From positions 24,515,501 to 24,579,500 of the forward strand of contig NC_133032.1 in assembly GCF_048771995.1 (NCBI RefSeq): a stretch of 64,000 nucleotides of DNA. The letters are read 5' to 3'. Made by a program: the position numbers and the translations under genes. A model generated the notes under the pieces. The model was not told the DNA's origin, did not search any database, and saw nothing but the letters and a program-made list of their open reading frames with translations. Source of the DNA: Taeniopygia guttata (lineage: Eukaryota > Chordata > Aves > Passeriformes > Estrildidae). Numbering within the stretch: position 1 is the stretch's first letter; each line of letters opens with the position of its first letter. This document shows, in pieces, positions 22,890 to 36,638 of the stretch.

Positions 22890-23334
22890 CAAGAAATTAC
22901 GTGTACTATATTTACAATAATGTGCCAATATCTATCATCTACGTTGAATAGTGTGTCCCTAGCCTAAACCAATAGAAAAATGCCAACATCACCAAGAACA
23001 TGGAGGTAAGGAAGAAGAAGGAGGAAGAACAGGTTCAGGCCCACTTTCCTCCATCTTAGAACTCCTGACCCCCCTGTACAAAGTAAAACCCCCCTGTACA
23101 GGTGTTAAAACCCCCCTGTACAATACTAAAAAATTTTACCCTCTAATTTGTGACTACTTTTACTATATCATCTAACCCTCTGTGACTGCTTGTTCCACCT
23201 TTAAAGTTGGTAATTCATTCCATGGTTCAAACTCAAAATCACAGCTGTTTTCAGCTGCTTGCCAGGGTCTAAAATGCTTCTGACCAAGGCCTGGAACCTC
23301 TAAAAATGTCTGAGGGACATTTTGAGTTCCGACA

Positions 23335-23340
23335 CTAATT
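23335..23340. repeat. Right target-site duplication of the provirus
   Basis: CTAATT follows the CCGACA terminus of the right LTR and matches 14,615-14,620 exactly. Confidence 0.95.
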
Positions 23341-25535
23341 CATATGGTTTTATAAATATTTCCAGTTCTAAGATGAAATTAATTGTAAAACTACTTTTGA
23401 TCCAATTGCTGTTCTACTTTTTCTGTCCTATTAATGGATCAGGTTACATCCCCAAATTCCATGCTTCTGACAAATACAGAAAGGGTCATACTCAGCATCT
23501 GCACTACCAGTTACTTACACCTGCACTCAAAGTGCCCAGGGGGTTTTCTAAATGCATAAAATATATGACATTGAAAAACTGGATATTTTCTACTCACATT
23601 AAAATAAAATTATAGCAACAAGAAAACAGTAGTTTTCTCTCCACAAATTAATGGTTAGAAAACACAGAAAAATATAAACCTTGATTTGGATTTATTTTAC
23701 TAGATTAACTGCTAATTATTTCTTTTTATTACACTTTTAAAACTGACATATAGTAGTTTGAATTAAGCAATTTAGTTTTTAAAATGTGCAAATAAAATAA
23801 GAAGGCCATTACTGATTTTGATACACATAACTGGTTTGCTGCACATGCAATACTCAAATATCAGTCAGCATCAAGGGAAAGTGGTACTTGCATTTCCATA
23901 TGGTGTCCTGAATCCTTTCTTTACTCTCATATTAAACTAGTAGAGTGCCAACACACACTTTTATGATAAATTTCATCACCTTGATGTTTTCCTTAGTATT
24001 TGAGTGAAATCAGAGTTTTGATATGTGTAGGTACTTAAATGGGAAGCTTATGCAAAATATTTGAATTTTATTATGACTGTGATTATGCCATAATACAAAT
24101 AAGATGAAGAAAGAAGTCTCTCCTATTACTCTTCTATTTACTTATTTAGATTAAAAATAACAAATTATGCTTATCCAGGACCTTAGGCACCATAACACAT
24201 CATTAATATTACAATAAAATCTCAGCAGTATTAAACTAATCACTCAGTTCGACACACTCCTACACAGATTCCTTCTCAATCTTTGCTTCTGGGAAAAAAG
24301 CCCCACAACACTGTCCTAAATATTATTTAACCCAAACAAATTTTTGATCTCAAAAAAATTTGAGGTGTGTAAAGGAAGCAATTCTAGAAGCCTGAACTTT
24401 TATAAAAATGACTTGGTAGAGATTCTCCTGCTCTTTATGGTGAAGAATAGGATGTTCTGGCATCCTAGCTGTTCACTGCTTAATGCTTGCTGGTGACATG
24501 GTTTTTTTCAGGACAGTTTGCTGAGCTGGCTGGCCCAATGATGCAATTTGCCATGGCTGTGATTGTCTGGTCATTTTTGAGTGTCAGCTGTAGATGTTTT
24601 GGTGGAGTTCACCTGCAGTGCTCTTTTTATGTTTCCGTGAACAGAGTGGAGGTGGTAGCAACACCCTGTACTACAGGTGGCCACATGCATCCTAACACTT
24701 AGTATGTATTTTGGGAAAATATATTATTTGGATTTTGTCATATAATCCAGTCAAAATGAATGGATCAATTATTTAGGGGATGTTAAAAATAAGTTATTCA
24801 TTATGTAAATATAATTGTTTGATTTTCCGAAAAGGTAGGGAAATGCAGCCAAAATCAACAGAATTTCATACAGAAAGAAGTCAAATCCTTGAAAGGCTTG
24901 TTAATGAAAGAAGAAAATGAAAGGACACTTGAATTTACATTAGTGGTGTATATATATAGGAACTTTTCCTCTTTATTAACAAAAATGTCCAGTATGGAAG
25001 CTCAGTCTGTATTTTGTGGACTGTTTTAACTAATGAGCTGTATAGGGGGAGGAACAGATATCCTCATATCTATTGATGCCTCATAGATATCTTCTTGAAT
25101 GGCATTTATTGTTTTCATATGAGTCCATTAATTTAGCTGAAATTCCATCAGTATTCGTTATATCAGAGAAAATTACACCATAAGGCTATGCAACTAGTAT
25201 AATTATTTTCTTAATTTGATACCCTAATGAAGACTCTGCTAAAATAAGGATAGCATTTGTGTAGTGCTTTGCACAGCCAAACCACTCTAATTATGACAGG
25301 ACTTGTTGCATATGTTGAATTTCACAGGAAAGGTTTTTTTTCCCACACTTAAATCCATTTTTCAGTTAATTATCGGAATCTGAGATTACAAGAATGAGGA
25401 AACCTATGACAGAAAAGCTATGACAGAACCATGATTAAATTTCAGTTGTGTTTCTGTAAGCTTGCAATCAGACTGCAGTGCCCCGTGGGAACAATTTAAA
25501 GAGCTGCAGACATGAAGAAGACCGGGCAGAATGAA
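23341..25535. other. Host non-coding DNA between provirus and SINE
   Basis: AT-rich sequence without recognisable exons, RNA genes or large repeats. An open frame starting inside the LTR edge (about 23,322-23,615) crosses the integration junction and is therefore accidental. Confidence 0.6.
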
Positions 25536-25660
25536 TACCAGAATATTCTGAGTTGGAAGGGACCCACAAAGATCATGGTGTCCAATCCTTAAGTGAATGG
25601 CCCATTTTGGGATCAAACCCGCAGCCTTGTCATTATGAGCATATTCATTATGGCCTCAAG
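25536..25660 (-). mobile_element. TguSINE1-like SINE (tRNA-Ile head, CR1 tail)
   Basis: The + strand first shows a CR1-like 3' end in antisense (gaatattctgagttggaagg, then gacccacaaagatcatggtg), then runs directly into an antisense tRNA-Ile-like sequence: tggccc, a degenerate B box gggatcaaaccc, then agccttgtcattatgagca covering the anticodon arm. The join of a tRNA-Ile head and a CR1 tail is the architecture of TguSINE1, known from passerines. The sense strand is minus. Several mismatches to tRNA-Ile suggest a moderately old copy. The right end is estimated. Confidence 0.75.
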
Positions 25661-26571
25661 TCCCATAAAATCTCCTATCTTTTCTGAATAACTTTTTGGA
25701 CCTCTTTCATGCCATGAGAACAGAAGGGGAAGCTTTTAGTATCAGCCATATGAAACAACAGAGGCCAAAATCCAGAAGGAAACAAAGCTTTTCCTTTTGA
25801 GTTTGTCTGGCCTCATCCTTTCCCTTCTGACCCATACAAGGAGGAAACAGAACAAGGGAACCACAGGGTGGTGCTGATAGTTCATTCCTGACACTTGCAG
25901 TATTTGATTCCTTTGGAGCCTGTCTTCCCAACATTGGCTAAGTCAAAGCTATTTTGTTAATCATAACATCACTAATTTCCTTTCCTGCTGATAGCTGCAT
26001 GGTGGTTCTGCTGCTGTCACTCCACAGTAATGAAATGTCATTGCAGGTGGTACAGAATGTGGCAAAGTTAAACAGCTGGGAACAAACAGCCTCCTCAGTT
26101 ACAGCAGTTCAATGGCATAGATTAATTTGAGGGGAGATTCCTTCATACTCTCAGGAAGGTTCACCTCTGCTCTCATGCAAAGGGTGTTGCATAAATGGCC
26201 TGTGAGCTCTCACTGCTTGGGCTTTCTGGGGAGAGTGCCACAGATTCAGTTCCATGCTTGACCTATCCTTTCTCACTAATGTGATCTTTTCTAGCCACTG
26301 AAACCCCCTTCAAAGCAGGGCAAGGCAACTCAGTCTGCTAAAGCAGCCTGGTGAGAACACACTTTGCACCACACCTCTTCCAGAGCTCACGCAGGCGGAG
26401 GGGAAATAAGTCCCAATTACTTCCCAAATGATCTCCCTGTGTGCCACAGCTCATATCTGTGTTGAGTCCAACCTCTCCTTTCACTGGTTGGAGGGTAATT
26501 TCACTTAAAAAATGAATTCAAGGCAATCACAACATGCTCCTGGAAAACTGGAGCCCAGAAAGCAAGAAAGC

Positions 26572-26572
<1 letters not shown>

Positions 26573-26610
<38 letters not shown>
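26573..26610. repeat. Poly-A tract, 38 bases
   Basis: An uninterrupted run of 38 A followed by gggagaaaaaggg. No retroposed body or flanking duplication was seen, so it is listed as a homopolymer microsatellite. Length may be unreliable from assembly. Confidence 0.9.
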
Positions 26611-26613
<3 letters not shown>

Positions 26614-29600
26614 AGAAAAAGGGAAATACTCCCTGGTGTGTCATGAAATTGAAATCGAACAATTACAATGTTAATTGTCTCATCTCAAGCGATTTCCCGA
26701 GATATTTGATTTCTAAAGCACTCATACATATGGCAAGGAGTGTTTTAGGGGAGAAATTCACTACACTCCTATGTTAGTCACCACATCTCAGAATTATTTA
26801 AAGTGAATTTAAAGTGCCTGTTCATAATGGTAGCTGTAGGAATAATATTCCAGGGGACCCCATTTCCTCAAAAGTATTTCTCAGCAGCTTCTGAGCAGAC
26901 AAGGCACTTCTAATGGTGCTGCAGAAACCTCCTGGGCAGTTTTACAGAGCCATTGCACTCAATCTGTGCATGGAAAAATATTGCTCTCTTGTAAAGCAAA
27001 TAAAACCAGGAAAAAGCTTATAGTGAGACAATATATCTTTTTTTCCCCCCAATCTTCTATGCAGATCAATACAAACAGTTCAAGTTGATTGAATGTAATT
27101 CTTTGCCCAGATCAGATCAAAACCATAAAAACAAATGCAGTGAGGTAGTCACCCAGTCTTGCTTTAAACATAAAACTTTTTTCCCTTGTAATGCATTAAT
27201 TAATCAGGCAATCTGGTTGGTATATGGGAACCATAATTTACATTCCCATTTGCAAAATGTGTGAGAGCTTGTTACATAAATTCATATGTGATAACTTTTT
27301 TGAAGTTTCATTTGGATGGCAGTAGAGCTTGATAGCTCACTGTCTATATGCTTAGGTCAGAAATTGCAGCCTCTTAAGAAATGTGCTCTGCACAGCAGCC
27401 GAGTCTACATTACTGTAGAAGCATTACTGCATGTCCCAGATAACCCAGTAAATGGAGAACCTTGTCTTTGAAAAGAGGAACAAAACCAGACATAAGCCTA
27501 CTTGAAATGCATTCTACTTCCTCAGAGTGGGTTCCATTAAAAATCTTAGTTAAAATCCTCTATTAAAAGCTTTTAGGGATGAAAGTGCCTTGTGTGGCCC
27601 CCTGAAGCCTGATGAAGCATCCACCAGAGTGATTTGTAGCTCAGGGAGGCACAAGCACCCCAGTGGATGTTAATTGCCATCATGGCAAAATCTCTGTCTC
27701 TTTTTTTCCCCCTACGGTTAACATTTTATGGGCAATGAACTACAGGAAATAACTGCTACTGATTATAATGAAAATGCTGAAACCTCTTAAATTACGGCAT
27801 CAGGCAGGAGCAGCGCTGATGTAATTACTGTGTTAATGATCAAATAATATTTAAGTACTCCTGTGTGATTTCCTAGTATTTTTTAGTACTCATCTCTAAT
27901 GTCCTGTGGAGGGTTGAAGAGCTGCTGCCATTCCCCTGCTGGGTTCCCATGCAGAGACTCTGAAAGCTGTGCTAGACCCCCTTAGGTCTCCCAGCAGGCA
28001 CCAGGACTCCTGCTGCTGCTCTGCTCCTCGTGCCAAGGAGTTGCCCATAACCACCTCTAACAGCCCTTCCATCCTGCTGTAGGGCTCCAAAGAAGCACCA
28101 GTGTTGTGATTAGGTCAGGATTTTTATAGGAGACAGGAAATCTCTCACCATTCCCTCCTCTGAGTCCTTTGGTACCAAAGGCAGATAAAAGGAGAGGAAT
28201 CAGAATGGCCACTTTGGCAAAGGAGGTGTGGAACACACACCCCCATAATTCTGAATTTTCACTGTGCTACAGGCTGTTTTTGACACATCTCTTGCAAACT
28301 AGCATCTGGTAATTTTGGAAGTACAGCATTCATGTGTCTAGATACTTTTGGGAGGAAGAAAATAGGATGCAACTGTGGTTCTAGTCTGACAGCTGGCTCC
28401 CAAGCACACCTGCCATGGAGCTGCCTTAACACCAACTGCTCTTCCCCTGACAGCCTTGTGAAGGCTAATAATTATTTTCTGGGAAAGCAAGTGTTTTAAT
28501 GATATTACTAAAAACTTTTTTGTTTTCTTTTTTGTTTCTTTGCTTCTTGTTTTTATTCAAAGAAGCTTTCTCCAGGTCTAGTGATACAGCTATAGGTTTG
28601 GATCTCCTATAAATTTAAAATTAGATCATAAGCTAAGGAAGTTTACTTTTAAATTTATATTATAAGGTCCTGGAATCCAGAATGCATGTGCTAAAGCTAC
28701 CAAGATCTTTGGGACACAACGAATTTTAGAGCCTCTTGCACTGGTCACCATTTTTGTATTAGCTCTTCTCCACAGAAAAGGATCTGTATTTCTGGGCTGC
28801 TATTTTTTGACTGGTAAAATTAACGCTGAAATTTTCACATGTGGTATTTAATCCTTTATGTGTTTGTATTGTGACTATTCAACTCGAGGAAACTAAGTCC
28901 AAAATGTCACATGTGTGTAGCTGAGCATTGTACCTGTCACTCGGTGGGGGGGCTCGCTCCAGAGATGGTGATCCAGGTAAAGTAAAAGATGAGTGCTGTG
29001 ACACATAATTGCTTGTCTCTTTAGAAGGAACAACCCACAGCCCCACTAATAAACTCTGACATTTGTCAGAGCCCTGATGCCCTGATTCTGGTGGAGCAAT
29101 ACAAACACAGGACAAAATGCAATCCTGCTGCAGTAGGGAAAAATAAATGGATGCAAAAATGGAGGCTTGAGCAAAGTGAATCAAGGAGACAGTTTGTGAA
29201 AGAGATAACAGTCTCAGAGCTTCTGCAGTTTACTCATTACTTACACAAAGCTGACAGCATGACAAGAGATCTCAAAGAGCAAGCCAATAGCCTGTCTCCG
29301 GGCTGAGCAGTGCAGGGAGGTTTATGGCTAATTAACTCTAGCTGAAGGTACTCCAGCCAGCCTGCAGCTTTCCTGGTGTGCTTGGAGCAACCAGGCTACC
29401 TACTGACCTTGGAGGCACACAGGTACACAATCTGAGCCCTGAACAAGGAGGACAGAGTTCCCCCAAGGAGAAATAAGGAGCAGAAGGCAGAGAAGGAAAT
29501 AAAAGTGACAGGATTACTGTGTGAGTCAGGAAGAACAACAACATTAATACCAAGCGGGGAAGGACAGAAGGATGGATGAAAGGGAAAGCCCATTTAACCA

Positions 29601-32600
29601 TGAGTCCCCTGGGTGGGTGTAGAGTTGGGGACTGGGTCTCCAAGGAAGAGGCATCAAAGCAGGAAAATTCCTCTTCCTGAAGGTATAAAAGATACCAAAC
29701 TCAGAACCTCCTCCCACCACAACAGCTCCAGCACAGGAGAAGCCCTGCACACTCCTGCACACCCCACAGCCATGGCAGGAGCACAGAGCTTCCCTGGGGT
29801 TGGCTGCCCTTGAGCAGGAATTTTCCAGCCCCAGGGAAGGACTGGCTGGAGCCTACATGGCACAGCCAATGTCTTGCTTGTGTGAAAGGCTGAAAAGCTG
29901 TATTTCAATAGTTCAGCAAGGACAGTTCTTGTGTGTCTAAGCCAGAGGGCAGAGAATTTTTTCAGAGGCTGGGAAATGTCAGACTCCTCTGTCCCTGCTC
30001 AGGTTCAGCAGATGAGCTCCTCTATCACATCACCCTTTCTCTGCAGGATAAAGTTGCTGGAAAAAGTACCTAGTTTTACCCATCCATATGCCTGTTTAGG
30101 CCTCTGCCTGCTTTTATCTGAATATCATACATGGCTTTGACCAACCAGAATTCTGGTAGATTTTTGACATGACTCACCAAAGATACCTTCTGTCTCCTTT
30201 TCATACTTGTCAGGTGTACAGAGCTTGGCAGGGACTCCTGAGCGTTGCTTATCTCTCACCCATATACTGTTGGAAACACATGATGGAGGAACAAGTATCC
30301 CTAAAAAAAACCAGGTGACTAAAACACAAGTAAACAATCAAGATAATTTTCATATTTTCTTATAGGCAACTATGTGTAGTTTGAGGACAAATATTTGAAG
30401 ATGCTAAATGGCAAGCAGAATTAGCTTTTCTGCGGATAAATGTCTTTATTTAATTACAGAGAACTCACTGGCAGACTTGTTTTAGTATTCATTGATGCTT
30501 TCCCCATAAATGCTAATTCAGCAAAGGGATTCTTAATTTGTAAATGTGCATCACTAATTTTGATTTTCAGTCAGTAATCTCGGCCTGAGCATAGGCATAT
30601 ACATTCTGCCCACACAGAAATTCTTGCATCTTGTTCTGTTTTACAGAAAGCAGTTAAATCCTGTACATTAAGCAGATTTTGTAAGAAATTAGTAAGTATT
30701 GAAAAGAAACCTGTTGTAAGTAATTATCTGAAACCAGAATTTTGCTTTTAAACACTTCAGGAGGTCCATAAGCATATTTCAAATGATACTTTAATAACTG
30801 ATGCTTAAATACTTTTAAAGCAGTACTGTAATTAGATGTGTCTCTTTGAAAGTTTCAGTTAAATAATTGTACACTAATGTAAAGAAAAACAGCTTTTCAC
30901 TAAATAATTTTGCTTTCATCAGCTGAGATTAATACACTTAATAAGCAGTTGTTATTAAACTAAACATTCAATAATGAGTCATTACAGCTATATTAAATTC
31001 TTAGGGCCAAGTGCTGCAGCTTGTACTCCTGGAAGTGGGCAAAGTTCCCACTGCCTGAATGGGAGCTTTAACTGTACATTAATTGTAGGACTTGTCTCAA
31101 AACTAGCTTGAAAAACTAATAAGGAAAAATGAGGCTGTGCTGAAGCTGAGTTTGAAAACAGACATTTCAGTTCTTACCTATTCCTTCTGCCTTAAGTCAT
31201 ATACTTACATTACATCTGCATATATTTCTTGCACCATTCATCGTTGTATAACAGCTAAAAAGGAGGTGCCTAGTTCTAACTTAATGAAATTTCAATTTAA
31301 CATAACTACTCTAAAAGTCATCACAGGAAATAAGATATCTCTGGAGATCTTGCTCAGTTATTGTTTCTTGAATATGATCTCCTTTTTGAATAAGAATACG
31401 ATTCAGATCTAAAAATTAATTTTAAAATCACTTTTGAATCAATAAAAATTCTGCTAAAACCAACAAAATTCTGAACTCAGTTGACTTAAAAGAGAGACTT
31501 CTGTAAAATTTGTCATCTTATGGACAAATATTTTTATTCAAAGTGTAAAGTTCTGTGAACATTAGCAAATATTCTTTCACATTGTTGAAAATGCATTGGC
31601 TTTTAATAATGATAAACTTTTTAAAATGAAGAGGTGTCCAAGCCAGCTGCAAACACTTCCACTGAAGTTTAACTATGGCATTTTAAAAGACATGAGAAAG
31701 CTATTATGGTAGAACAAATATATAGCAGCACTTGACAGGACATTCCAGTTGGTACCACCAAAGAGCTGAACCAAAGGACTTCATTGATTTATTATATGAT
31801 TTATTTAATAATATATTTATTTAATGATTCTAGTTGCATTTCCCGTCCATGAAATTTGAGTATTAACTCTCCAAAATATTTTACTAGATCAGTGTTGGAT
31901 ATAGGAGTTTTAGGTTTTGTTCTTGTGTATAATTTCTGAGCCATCATGGCATCTTCTCCATCACTTGTTAGCAAGAATTAACTTTCCAGCTTTAAAACAC
32001 AAATATTTTACTTTCTGCTAAAGTGACAGGAATATGCATAGGTTTATTATCCTTGTGAGACATGAGGCTAATAATTTGAATTTGAAAACAGTATTTGGTT
32101 CCTTTTAAAGTTTAATACTTGTAGTTAAGAACAATTTAGTATAGGAGTAGTCCTTGAAATATTCAAATGCTTTTGAGACTTGATCCCTGAATTACTACTA
32201 TAAAAAAGGAATTATTCTTTTTTTTTTTTTGTTTTGTTTTGTTTCAAATAACCGTTGTTGGGGAGTTCAGGCGGCACAATGCACAAATGCCTCAGTGTGG
32301 ATCCCAAGTGGAGTTTGTGCTTGTTATTTAAATGAGGTGGCTTTGAGCTTGTTAAGTAGAGTAGCATTTGAGCTCTCTCATCCTAGAGCTCTACAAGGTG
32401 AATGACTTGCACAAGGACTCCTTGTCACTCCTTTTCAATTTACCTTCAAACTCCCTCAAGCCCTAAAAGAATCAGTTTCACTATAACAAGAGTTTAGCCT
32501 TTAACATGCAAAGCTCACAAGCCCTTAGTCTTCAAAAGGCCAATTTAACAGGAACAAGAAGAAAACCCACAACACAAACTTGTTTTGTTAAGTCTGTAGG

Positions 32601-35600
32601 TGCACTGCATAGTTTGTGGAAATTCTAGATTCTCCCCAGTTCTGACATCGGAAGTTTGAACCTAAAAGAAGGAAAGGTTGGAGGTTTCTTTGCATCACCG
32701 AATATACTGATATATGAATTGAGTCTTACTCAATACCACGTAGATTTAAAGCAGTTTCAATGACTGACTAATTAGAATCACTGAAATATAATTAATGGAG
32801 TACACCATTGATTCACCAAGGGCAGTAGTGGCAAAGCATGCCACTGCCTTTCTTTGGCACAAGAACTGGTCTGTGGCTTTAGGGGAAATGACAGACCTAA
32901 CTTCTCTATGTCCTGCCAATGAAACTGATACATCTCATGAGATTCTGTGGTTTAAGCTGAAGAACATCACAAGGGTGGTAAGGAAGATAAGATTCTGTCT
33001 AATGTGAAGCTAATGGTAAGTCATAAAAACTGGGAATAATGAGGCTGCAGAGGACTTAGTGAAAAGGTCGACCTGGCATTAGATATCAGTCAATATTTTG
33101 TCAATTATGTGACAGAAAATGAGAACATGCAATTGAAATTGCTTGTGATGTGAAGCTGGAAATGTTCATCGATATGGGAAGTAAACATTAGGACAACAAG
33201 GAGTGCACTAATAAGATCCTGTACTATGAGAAGCTTCTTCATCCATCCTAGGGAAAGTTTAGCAAAATGATTTTCTCATCCAGGACTGTTCAGTTGGGTG
33301 TTGTATTTACATTGCAAAAAGGTTCCAGAATCATAAACCCCTACAAAGGCTTTGTCTCTAGTATTTTGAAGCACAAGGTTATTTAAAAAGGCAGTGATTG
33401 TGATGATCTCTGTGGCTCTGTAAGCACATGCTACCACTCTAAGGGTCAGCATATCCTTGCTAGGAAATAGACACACACAGCACCAGCAGACCCTCCTTCA
33501 ATAATAACAGAGAGCCAGCCCTCTGCTCTCATTTTGAGGACACAGGCCTAATTACCTTCAGGTCCAGATCATTGCCTTCCTGTAGAAAATTTCAGCTGGA
33601 AATCTGAAACATCTTGCATTTCTCTCATAGCTGCACCAACAGGCAAAATGATACAGGCTCTGCAATAACTAATTTATAAAAATAATCATAAATTGTAAAT
33701 ATACCATCGCATGAGACTATCATTACAGGTTGTGTAACTCACCTGAAAGAGATCAACCATTGTGTTCTGCCACCTGCATCTGTGAGAATTTGTCTCGGAG
33801 ACAAACTCCTGCAGAAATATTGTGGTGGAATTGCAAGCTCACTCTTGAGAACGATTATGTTTTGGTGTGTTGTCAGAGCCTGAGCCTAAGGCAGAGTTCA
33901 TTAAAGTATTGTCAGACTGCTGCAAGAAAAGAAGAGCTATGTGGACTTTTCCACTCAAAGCAATGATTTGAATATCTTCTATTGTTCCTGACAAGTTTTA
34001 AGTTACAATATCAGTCATATATAAGATGTTGAAAGGTTGGTAAGAGAACTAATAAAAGTTTGCTATTTATCAGGCAAGTGCCTCGTTATAAGAAGCTGCA
34101 AAATTTGAGTAGCAATGATGGCTTCTAAGAGAATTACCACATACATAATGCTAGTGAGTTCTAGTATTTTTTCCTCCCTGTGGGAGGATGGACATATATT
34201 ACTGGAATTTGCTTTATAATGTTGCACAAAAAAGGCAGTTCATAGTCCCAAATAAATTCTTATCTCTCTTTTTAAGATCAAGACTACATGTGATTAAATT
34301 TCAGAATGGATACAAGTGCATGCTACTCCCACCGTAAAGAAATATTTCAAAAGCTCTTTAATAATATTTTTTCATGGTTTTATTATTTTCCCTTCATATT
34401 TATTCTTTCCTCTTTATGTTCAACATGTGTTATTAAGTCAATGAAATTTAAGAGTAGCTTCTGAAAGAGAAATGGGTACACCTTACTTTATTGAGCATCT
34501 GGGTGCAGCTTTTACAGGGCAATGTCTGTTCTTACAGTGGGATAAATCTGGAGGAGACTGGCTCAAACTGGTAATGCTAGTATCTTTTTGCACTGGGATA
34601 GCAAAGCAGGACTTGGATTCAAAAATTTGTCATAGCAAATGAAATGGGGAAGGCAGTGTGCTCTTGGTCTGCAGCGCTCAGTTATTTGAACTAAATGCAG
34701 CTCACAGGTACCACTCATTCCCCAAGAAACCTCATCCCACATTGTAGGTTCTGTTTCTCTCATAAGAGTCATCTCTTGACCAGATTTACCTTTCCTGTAA
34801 GGCAACAAATGGTGAAAAAATAAAACAAAAATAGATGAATTGTGAACTTTGCTATTGGATTGACTAGGCTTGCTGTTAAAAAAACTGTATGTAAAATAAA
34901 GACACTATAGTAGATTAATGATCCAGCTACCATACAGCAGCAGCAGCAATGTGTTTTAGTTACAGTATTTTTGGTTGACTGAATAAAATAGCTTATTTAC
35001 TTGTAAATACTTAAAGAGAAGCAAAAACATCCTAAATGACTTACATAATTATCCTTCTTAAGAAATTATGAGATATTCACATCTGAATCTATTCATGAAA
35101 ACAAATTAATACAACCATAACAAGAATAGGTACATTTATTTACCAGCCAGATGACAGAGGAAGGTTCTACTAAAATAAGCAATACTCATAACAGTGTCAA
35201 TTTTCTTATTCAGAAATATTCCTGAAATGAATTGTTAGAAGTGTTTTTCCTATTAAGGATGCTTCTGTGGGTGATACATAGAGAAAATTAACTAACTTAA
35301 CCTCGCACTGTGACATTGTTCCAACTGACACCCTAACTTTGACCCATCTGTTCCCTCCTGTATTACATTCACTTGTTATTTGTATATTGTATATTTGGCC
35401 CACTTGTATGGTATTTCCCCATGCCATGTGATATTTTGTAAAGTAGCAATCATGTGTTGACAACTCTGGTAAAATTAGTATATAGAATTATGCATTGATA
35501 TGTATTTATATATATACTTTTAAAAATGACTTTAAATAGAAAGTTTAACTGAGAAGTTCAGTTATTTACTAGACAAAACTCTAACCCTCAAATGCAATTC

Positions 35601-36638
35601 CTTAAGCATCCCACAAATAAAGATCTAAAGAAATACATTAGAGTGCTTAATTTTCATTGTTTTACACAGTGCTCAGCACAGTTACAGTCTCCACCTCCCC
35701 AACACTTGTGAGGTGATGTGCACAAACTCCCAGATTTTCTCTGAATGCAGGAGAATTCTATTTAAGCACAGTCATTAGTGAAGGAGCTGGTGAACCGCTT
35801 CAGTGTGTTCAGAGTGACCTGGAAAGGCATTTTCAAATGTGTGTTTCCCTGTCCACAGGGTTACAAACCTAAATCTGGATTTGCTGTGGGGTGAGGGAGC
35901 TCTCCATTGCCCCTGCAATATGGCTTAGGTGAACTGAGGTGCCCGTGTTTAGATTAGGGGACACTTGGAAATTATTTTAGTTCTTTGACAAGCACCAGGA
36001 GATGGAGCTCCAGACTGCACAGCACAATTTTTTGGTGCCAGAACAATAAAACCTGTTATTTCTGCACTGTTAAATGCTTCTTTCTTTTCAGCTCATCGTT
36101 TACAGGATTTCTTTAAATCATCTCTCTACTTATGGGAATTAAATGCTCCTTCTTTGAAGCACTGTATTAACACCAGAGAGCAATTTCTCATGTTTTTCTT
36201 TATGGATCTACAGCCTAAAGTAAAAGAAAAAAATCTGATTAGGGAGAAATCAGAACAGACATTGATTTGGGATAATTCTGGTAGTATACAGTAACTTTAT
36301 AATCTTCTCAGTTTTACAAGTATACAGAAATGCTCAAAAAGTAAAGTAAAATTCCTTGGAAAATACGGTCAATTCCCTTTAGAAATGGAAAGCACAATTT
36401 TTATTAATGTAAAAGCATAGTAATTAGAAAGGGGAGAAGGAAACAACATGAAAATTCTTTATGACACATCTTGTATATTCCTTCACTGGCATTTCAAAAA
36501 TGGGAGGTTCGCATTTTGGGGGTTCTAATAACTTTAGGTCACATTTAATCACTTCTGTGAAGAAAACAAAAAGTCATTGCTTTGTTCAAAGCAGTGAATT
36601 TTGGAGCTGTCTGAGAAATCATCAGCTACTATGGAGGT

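Larger units (their letters stand above)
14621..23334 (-). mobile_element. Endogenous retrovirus, recent and defective, class II-like
   Basis: A complete LTR-to-LTR provirus of 8,714 bp transcribed from the minus strand. Two 660-bp LTRs begin TGTCGGA on + and end TCCGACA, and look identical by eye. Flanks carry the CTAATT duplication. The primer-binding site at 22,655-22,672 and polypurine tract at 15,281-15,292 sit where reverse transcription needs them. In sense order there is a matrix-like gag remnant, two blocks of unexplained composition (GC-rich, then AT-rich), a broken pol 3' half with RNase H and integrase, and a broken env with a duplicated TM. Integrase and RT-connection remnants look betaretrovirus-like, while the TM resembles avian alpharetroviruses. 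No gag-pol product could be made from this copy, so transposition probably depended on proteins in trans. The family name is not known to me; comparison with passerine ERVK families in Repbase or Dfam would settle it. Confidence 0.95.
22675..23334 (-). repeat. 5' LTR of the provirus (right end on +)
   Basis: A 660-bp LTR that looks identical to 14,621-15,280. In sense orientation it starts at 23,334, with the triple CCCCCCTGTACA repeat (+) at 23,069-23,122, a TATA box at about 22,882-22,889, a hairpin at 22,813-22,844 and AATAAA at 22,783-22,788. It is the transcribing LTR. R/U5 borders are estimated only from the TATA and AATAAA positions. Confidence 0.95.

Noticed and set aside
23322..23615. 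Plus-strand frame across the right edge of the provirus
   Set aside because: It starts in LTR sequence and runs over the integration junction, so it is accidental.
26573..26610. Poly-A tract as the tail of a processed pseudogene
   Set aside because: The preceding sequence has no recognisable coding content and no flanking duplication could be matched.
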